A DNA stretch of 64,000 bases from JBPOFY01 sp051252415. GTDB lineage: Bacteria; Verrucomicrobiota; Verrucomicrobiia; Opitutales; Coraliomargaritaceae. Position numbers and translations under genes: made by a program. Location: positions 1 to 64,000 of the forward strand of contig JBPOGA010000009.1 in assembly GCA_051252415.1 (NCBI GenBank). The letters are read 5' to 3'. The notes below the pieces were generated by a model. It saw only the letters and a program-made list of their open reading frames with translations. It had not been told where the DNA came from and ran no database searches. Every line of letters begins with the position of its first letter. The first letter of the stretch is position 1. This document shows positions 62,288-64,000 of this stretch, piece by piece.

Positions 62288-63253
62288 ATGGAAGATGTAA
62301 CTTACACCCTCGAATTTGAAAAACCTCTGCGTGAGCTGGAGAAGCAGCTCATCACACTACGCACCGTATCCGACGAGTCTAAAGTCGATGTGAGCAGCGA
62401 AATTAGCGCCATCGAACAAAAGATCGATAAGACTAAGGCTGAGATATATTCCAATCTAACACCTTGGCAGCGCGTGCAACTCTCTCGCCATCCAAAACGC
62501 CCCTACTCACTCGACTATATTGGCCTGATCTTTACGGATTTTGAAGAGCTACACGGTGACCGACGTTTCCGTGAAGACGCAGCCATCGTTGGTGGCCCAG
62601 CGTTCCTTGATGGCAAAGCAGTCATGGTAATCGGCCAGCAAAAAGGTCGTAATACTAGAGACAATTTGAAACGCAACTTTGGTTGCCCCCACCCAGAAGG
62701 CTACCGCAAAGCGATGCGCCTCATGGAAATGGCCCAAAAGTTCGAAATGCCAGTCATCACTTTAATCGACACACCTGGAGCATATCCAGGCATAGGTGCG
62801 GAAGAACGCCACGTCGCAGAAGCAATTGCCGTAAATATTCGCGACATGAGTGCGCTGACTGTCCCTATCATATCGATCGTAATTGGTGAAGGTGGCTCAG
62901 GTGGTGCGCTCGGTATCGCAGTGGCCGACGAAGTAATGATCATGGAGAACAGTTACTACTCTGTGATATCTCCAGAAGGTTGCGCTGCGATTCTTTGGAA
63001 AGATCGTGCAGCAGCACCTAAAGCAGCAGACGCCCTACGCTTCAGCCCAGAGCATCTCAAAGGGTTCAAAGTTGTCGACCGTATCGTTAAAGAGCCAATT
63101 GGTGGCGCACACCGTGACTACGAAGTTGCGGCTGCCAGCCTAAAGAAAGAAATTCTTAGCTCACTCGCTAAACTTGAAAAGAAAAGCATCAAGAAACTAC
63201 TTGATGATCGCTACAAGAAATTCCGCAATCTTGGCGTTTTCGCAGAGTCATAG
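62288..63253 (+). CDS. accA: Acetyl-CoA carboxylase carboxyltransferase subunit alpha
   Basis: A 321-residue AccA, one half of the carboxyltransferase that makes malonyl-CoA. Blocks: LEFEKPLRELEKQL at the N-terminus, TPWQRVQLSRHPKRPYSLDYI, FEELHGDRRFREDAAIVGG, IGQQKGRNTRDNLKRNFG, TPGAYPGIGAEERHVAEAIA and IGEGGSGGALGIAVADEV. The ATG at 62288 is preferred to the TTG at 62264. The beta subunit accD is not in the window. Confidence 0.97.
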   Translation: MEDVTYTLEFEKPLRELEKQLITLRTVSDESKVDVSSEISAIEQKIDKTKAEIYSNLTPWQRVQLSRHPKRPYSLDYIGLIFTDFEELHGDRRFREDAAIVGGPAFLDGKAVMVIGQQKGRNTRDNLKRNFGCPHPEGYRKAMRLMEMAQKFEMPVITLIDTPGAYPGIGAEERHVAEAIAVNIRDMSALTVPIISIVIGEGGSGGALGIAVADEVMIMENSYYSVISPEGCAAILWKDRAAAPKAADALRFSPEHLKGFKVVDRIVKEPIGGAHRDYEVAAASLKKEILSSLAKLEKKSIKKLLDDRYKKFRNLGVFAES

Positions 63254-63273
63254 GACAGCGCAAAATTTATTTC

Positions 63274-63301
63274 AAAAAGCTCCTGTTCGTAGGAGCTTTT
63301 T
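63274..63301 (+). terminator. Terminator of accA
   Basis: An 11-bp stem (aaaaagctcct / aggagcttttt) with a 6-nt loop and further Ts, 20 bp after the accA stop. Confidence 0.92.
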
Positions 63302-63361
63302 TTGTGTCTTCGTAACATGGCTAGAGCATTTTGCGTTTAATCTGACTTCTTTCGATGTAGC

Positions 63362-63380
63362 CGCCTCACTCTGTGAGGCG
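63362..63380. repeat. Perfect hairpin in the accA downstream gap
   Basis: CGCCTCAC (63362-63369) and GTGAGGCG (63373-63380) with a 3-nt loop. It sits in the 303-bp gap between accA and the MBL hydrolase, together with other short GC-rich phrases (ccgtcgtcgcctacgg near 63422). It resembles the small hairpins in other intergenic repeats of the window. No gene is seen there. Confidence 0.5.
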
Positions 63381-63556
63381 TTCGTTGGCTTTCCAGAGTC
63401 AGAAGTGAACACGGCACAGATCCGTCGTCGCCTACGGCTATGCCCAACGCAGGTGCCGTGACTACAATGGTCGAGTCTTATTTTATGCAGAATGCGCTAA
63501 TGTGGCTTGCGAGCAGGCTTACGCTTACTTCAAGAAAAATCAAAGATGAGTCTGCC

Positions 63557-64000
63557 CTACCAACCAACTCGCAAGCCATCGTAAGCTAAACGCACATTTT
63601 CTGGCAGACTGGCTTCAGTAGTTTCGTGATCAACCATGTAGGTCATGTGTGTGAGGAACGACATTTGAGCTCCCATTTCGGTGGCAGCTTGAGTAGCTTC
63701 ATCAACTGTCATATGCGATGGATGCGGTTTAGGTCGGAGTCCATCGAGAACCACAACATCGGCATCTTCAGCAAGGAATCGCGCCTCTTCGGTTACTTCT
63801 TTGCAGTCAGTGAAATAGGCCATCTTCTTACCAGTTTCATTCTCAGTAAAGACCAGACCCAACACCTGCATCGGACCATGGGGTAAATACACGGACTCAA
63901 TCAGTCCACCTGGCACTTCGAGCTCCTTGGGCATCTCATTCAGTTGGTATGCGGGATATCCCTTCATTATCGGTTTGTCCATGATTGCGTAGGGAAAGAT
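63557..64000 (-). CDS. MBL-fold metallo-hydrolase (PhnP/COG1235 type), 5' part outside the window
   Basis: The C-terminal part of a metallo-beta-lactamase-fold phosphodiesterase. The frame stays open to the window edge, so the gene is cut there and starts beyond 64000; the internal Met at 63980-63982 is not its start. Visible motifs: LPHGPMQVLGLVFTEN, YFTDCKEV, VVLDGLRPKPHPSHMTVDEA, SFLTHMTYMVDHE and a C-terminal LAYDGLRVGW. These match the PhnP/COG1235 group, which act on cyclic phosphate or similar diesters. The HxHxDH metal motif must lie in the missing part. Confidence 0.85.
   Translation of the reverse strand: MFPYAIMDKPIMKGYPAYQLNEMPKELEVPGGLIESVYLPHGPMQVLGLVFTENETGKKMAYFTDCKEVTEEARFLAEDADVVVLDGLRPKPHPSHMTVDEATQAATEMGAQMSFLTHMTYMVDHETTEASLPENVRLAYDGLRVGW

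Overview
The window looks like a chromosomal segment from a marine member of the Verrucomicrobiota, most likely class Opitutia (Puniceicoccaceae/Coraliomargarita/Lentimonas-like). The reasons are a planctomycete/verrucomicrobial-type bacterial microcompartment (BMC) operon, Gram-negative envelope genes (KDO transferase, LptE, a BamD-like protein), menaquinone synthesis, an NAD-dependent malate dehydrogenase with a separate Mqo, moderate GC content, and start sites that mostly lack clear Shine-Dalgarno sequences. The taxonomic placement is inference; no rRNA is present.

Layout. 1-386: tandem intergenic repeat. 387-3591: class III fructose-1,6-bisphosphatase and an orphan PAS histidine kinase (minus). 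3724-11275: an eleven-gene minus-strand BMC operon in the order pduL, BMC-H, BMC-H, acetate-kinase-like, BMC-H, BMC-P, CoA-acylating aldehyde dehydrogenase, BMC-P, BMC-P, class II aldolase, mdh. It has a candidate promoter at its head and a hairpin terminator at its end. 11338-15197: divergent plus-strand DeoR regulator, rhamnulokinase and malate:quinone oxidoreductase, closed by a perfect 18-bp bidirectional hairpin. 15257-25453: housekeeping and envelope genes (methyltransferase, DUF445, LolA-like, GspF-like, argG, TPR, glmM, trpD, uppP). 25506-30297: elbB, then rpmF-plsX-fabH-bamD-like-lptE, a lipid and outer-membrane cluster. 30298-39532: hisI, tkt, a secreted unknown, menD, metallophosphoesterase, small membrane protein, purC, tRNA-Glu and three repeat-rich gaps. 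39533-46173: two hybrid histidine kinases around queG. 46233-49354: a membrane winged-helix-like protein and two SPFH proteins. 49391-64000: membrane metal-dependent hydrolase, waaA, gyrB-gyrA, Wzz-like protein, topB, zinc-ribbon coiled coil, small TPR protein, accA, and the 3' part of an MBL-fold hydrolase cut by the window edge.

How the genes work together. Rhamnulokinase makes a ketose-1-phosphate, which the encapsulated class II aldolase splits to DHAP and lactaldehyde. Inside the shell the aldehyde dehydrogenase would make lactyl-CoA and NADH, PduL would convert it to lactyl-phosphate and recycle CoA, and the divergent acetate-kinase homologue would make lactate and ATP. No alcohol dehydrogenase is present to recycle NADH. 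Instead mdh ends the operon and mqo lies on the other side of it, so a malate/oxaloacetate shuttle passing electrons from BMC-derived NADH to menaquinone is an attractive hypothesis; menD is also in the window. The class III FBPase next door would suit gluconeogenesis from the DHAP. Sugar isomerases and transporters are not in this window.

The BMC locus and its redox partners are the most interesting part. Secondary points are catalytic substitutions in the BMC kinase and in a metallophosphoesterase, a Cys-rich linker before the aldolase targeting peptide, and two families of dispersed intergenic repeats, one forming an inverted pair around the purC/tRNA-Glu segment.
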